Shown here piece after piece: positions 62,776 through 64,000 of a stretch of 64,000 nt of DNA (position 1 is the first letter of the stretch; each line of letters starts with the position of its first letter). The stretch spans positions 89,697 through 153,696 of the forward strand of contig NZ_JADEUG010000003.1 of assembly GCF_015163665.1 (NCBI RefSeq), in the 5' to 3' direction. The translations under genes and the position numbers were made by a program. Below the pieces are notes generated by a model. The model was not told where the DNA came from. It did not search any database and saw only the letters and a program-made list of their open reading frames with translations. This DNA comes from Xenorhabdus sp. BG5 (GTDB lineage: Bacteria; Pseudomonadota; Gammaproteobacteria; Enterobacterales; Enterobacteriaceae).

Positions 62776-63759
62776 ATGCGCGTTTTGCTGGCTCCGATGG
62801 AAGGGGTTTTGGATTCTTTGGTTAGGGAACTGTTGAGTGAAATCAATGACTATGACCTGTGCATCACTGAATTCCTGCGTGTGGTTGACAGCTTACTGCC
62901 GGTAAAATCCTTTTACCGGTTGTGCCCTGAGCTGCATCATCAGAGCCGTACTCCATCGGGAACTCCAGTCAGGCTCCAGCTTCTTGGGCAATATCCAGAA
63001 TGGTTAGCAGAAAATGCGATGAGGGCAGTTGAGTTAGGATCATGGGGTGTCGATTTAAACTGTGGCTGTCCGTCAAAGGCGGTCAATGGCAGTGGTGGCG
63101 GTGCTAGCTTATTGAAAGATCCCGAACTCATTTATCAAGGCGCTAAAGCCATGCGTGAAGCCGTGCCCGCTCATTTGCCGGTAACAGTAAAAGTACGTCT
63201 GGGATGGGATTCTGCTTCACGTCAGTTTGAGATTGCGGATGCCGTCCAGCAAGCGGGGGCAACTGAGCTGGTTGTGCATGGACGAACCAAAGAAGAGGGG
63301 TATAGAGCGGAGCATATTAACTGGCAGGCGATAGGTGAGATTCGGCGTCGCCTTACTATTCCTGTTATTGCCAACGGTGAAATTTGGGATTGGCAAAGCG
63401 CTCAGGCGTGTATCAAAACGACAGGATGTGATGCCGTGATGGTGGGCCGTGGTGCTCTGCATGTGCCAAATTTGAGTCGTATCATTAAATATAACGAACC
63501 CAAAATGCCGTGGAGCGGCGTACTCAAGTTACTGCAAAAATATACTTATCTGGAAAAGCAAGGAGATACGGGGCTTTATCATGTTGCCCGTATCAAACAA
63601 TGGTTGGGGTATTTACGCAAAGAGTATAATGAAGCGGGTGAGTTATTTATGCAAATCAGAGGATTGAAAACATCTGCTGAGATTGCCAAAGTTATTTCTT
63701 CTGCCGTAGATGAATGTCTACTGCGACATGCCATCCAAGAATCCTCCATCTTCTGTTAG
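62776..63759 (+). CDS. dusC: tRNA-dihydrouridine(16) synthase DusC
   Basis: FMN enzyme that reduces uridine 16 of tRNAs. The ATG at 62776 gives 327 residues, beginning [20 protein letters not shown]; the frame is open upstream but that part overlaps rhlE. The catalytic Cys98 lies in [23 protein letters not shown]/tRNA stretches [18 protein letters not shown] and [10 protein letters not shown] follow. It starts four bases after rhlE, so the two RNA-metabolism genes are probably cotranscribed. In E. coli dusC is elsewhere. Confidence 0.96.
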   Translation: MRVLLAPMEGVLDSLVRELLSEINDYDLCITEFLRVVDSLLPVKSFYRLCPELHHQSRTPSGTPVRLQLLGQYPEWLAENAMRAVELGSWGVDLNCGCPSKAVNGSGGGASLLKDPELIYQGAKAMREAVPAHLPVTVKVRLGWDSASRQFEIADAVQQAGATELVVHGRTKEEGYRAEHINWQAIGEIRRRLTIPVIANGEIWDWQSAQACIKTTGCDAVMVGRGALHVPNLSRIIKYNEPKMPWSGVLKLLQKYTYLEKQGDTGLYHVARIKQWLGYLRKEYNEAGELFMQIRGLKTSAEIAKVISSAVDECLLRHAIQESSIFC

Positions 63760-64000
63760 TCGCATTTATTCCCTCCCGTGATAGAATGTTTCTCTATTTC
63801 TGGGGGAGAATGCGTGTTTTTTATAATTTAAAACCTATCGGGTATAAGTAAAATACATCTCATTTTTTTATAAATAATGAATAATATCTATAAAATCAAA
63901 TTCCATTAGAGGAGTTTTCCTTATATTGATATCAGAATTATATGAAGGTGGATTAATTTTATGGTTGATTTTATACATAATAAATAAAATAATCTATGAC
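63760..64000. other. AT-rich end of window
   Basis: About 240 bases after dusC. A weak hairpin (TTCCCTCCC with GGGGGAGAA, 63772-63810) may terminate dusC. Beyond it I see only AT-rich sequence, with no supported gene before the edge. Confidence 0.5.

Overview
The window is a piece of enterobacterial core chromosome. Nearly every protein reads as a close relative of an Escherichia coli protein, and the gene order follows one E. coli arc (kdp - gltA - sdh/suc - cyd - tol/pal - tRNA-Lys - aroG - mod - bio - uvrB - moa - ybh - rhlE). Moderate GC, AT-rich spacers, loss of several E. coli blocks from this arc (nadA, zitB, galETKM, moaB, mngRAB), decayed accessory genes and a family of short palindromic repeats suggest a Morganellaceae-type host such as Xenorhabdus or Photorhabdus. 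The genus is inference, not proof.

Layout. 1-5.3 kb: the kdpFABCD potassium pump operon on the minus strand (kdpD cut by the window edge), with ybfA beside it. 5.5-8.4 kb: a Nif3-like metal protein, then a divergent drug-efflux MFS / AraC-regulator pair. 8.5-20.3 kb: the TCA cycle cluster, gltA divergent from sdhCDAB-sucABCD. 20.9-24.0 kb: cytochrome bd oxidase cydABX-ybgE. 24.2-29.6 kb: the Tol-Pal envelope cluster ybgC-tolQRAB-pal-cpoB. 29.7-30.0 kb: two tRNA-Lys genes plus a decayed third copy, in an exact 107-bp tandem array. 30.2-33.1 kb: pnuC, aroG, gpmA. 33.3-34.1 kb: a CPBP membrane protease where E. coli has the gal operon. 34.4-39.9 kb: molybdate uptake and control (modF, modE, acrZ, modABC). 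39.9-42.6 kb: ybhA, pgl and an unrecognised 192-aa gene. 42.8-47.8 kb: biotin synthesis, bioA divergent from bioBFCD around a BirA operator. 48.4-50.5 kb: uvrB with a LexA box. 50.5-50.8 kb: a broken relBE toxin-antitoxin remnant. 50.8-54.3 kb: a YvcK-like protein and moaACDE behind a molybdenum-cofactor riboswitch. 54.5-61.2 kb: ybhL, the ybhGFSR exporter and its regulator cecR. 61.4-63.8 kb: rhlE and dusC.

How the parts work together. gltA, sdh and suc form one respiratory carbon-oxidation block and cyd supplies the low-oxygen terminal oxidase; candidate FNR, ArcA and CRP sites lie in the long spacers. The mod and moa genes link molybdate uptake (ModE operator) to cofactor synthesis (riboswitch). 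Biotin genes share one operator. Candidate regulatory sites resembling their E. coli counterparts can be read directly: KdpE, NadR, ModE, BirA, LexA and the Moco riboswitch.

I found no CRISPR array, prophage, intact insertion sequence or clearly new multi-gene system. The most unusual items are the tandem tRNA-Lys array with a dying copy, the kept NadR box after nadA loss, the unknown gene at 41986-42564, the dispersed palindromic repeats (one supplies the last codons of cecR), a possible IS200/IS605 end relic, and a short cysteine-containing leader reading frame overlapping the sdhC start.
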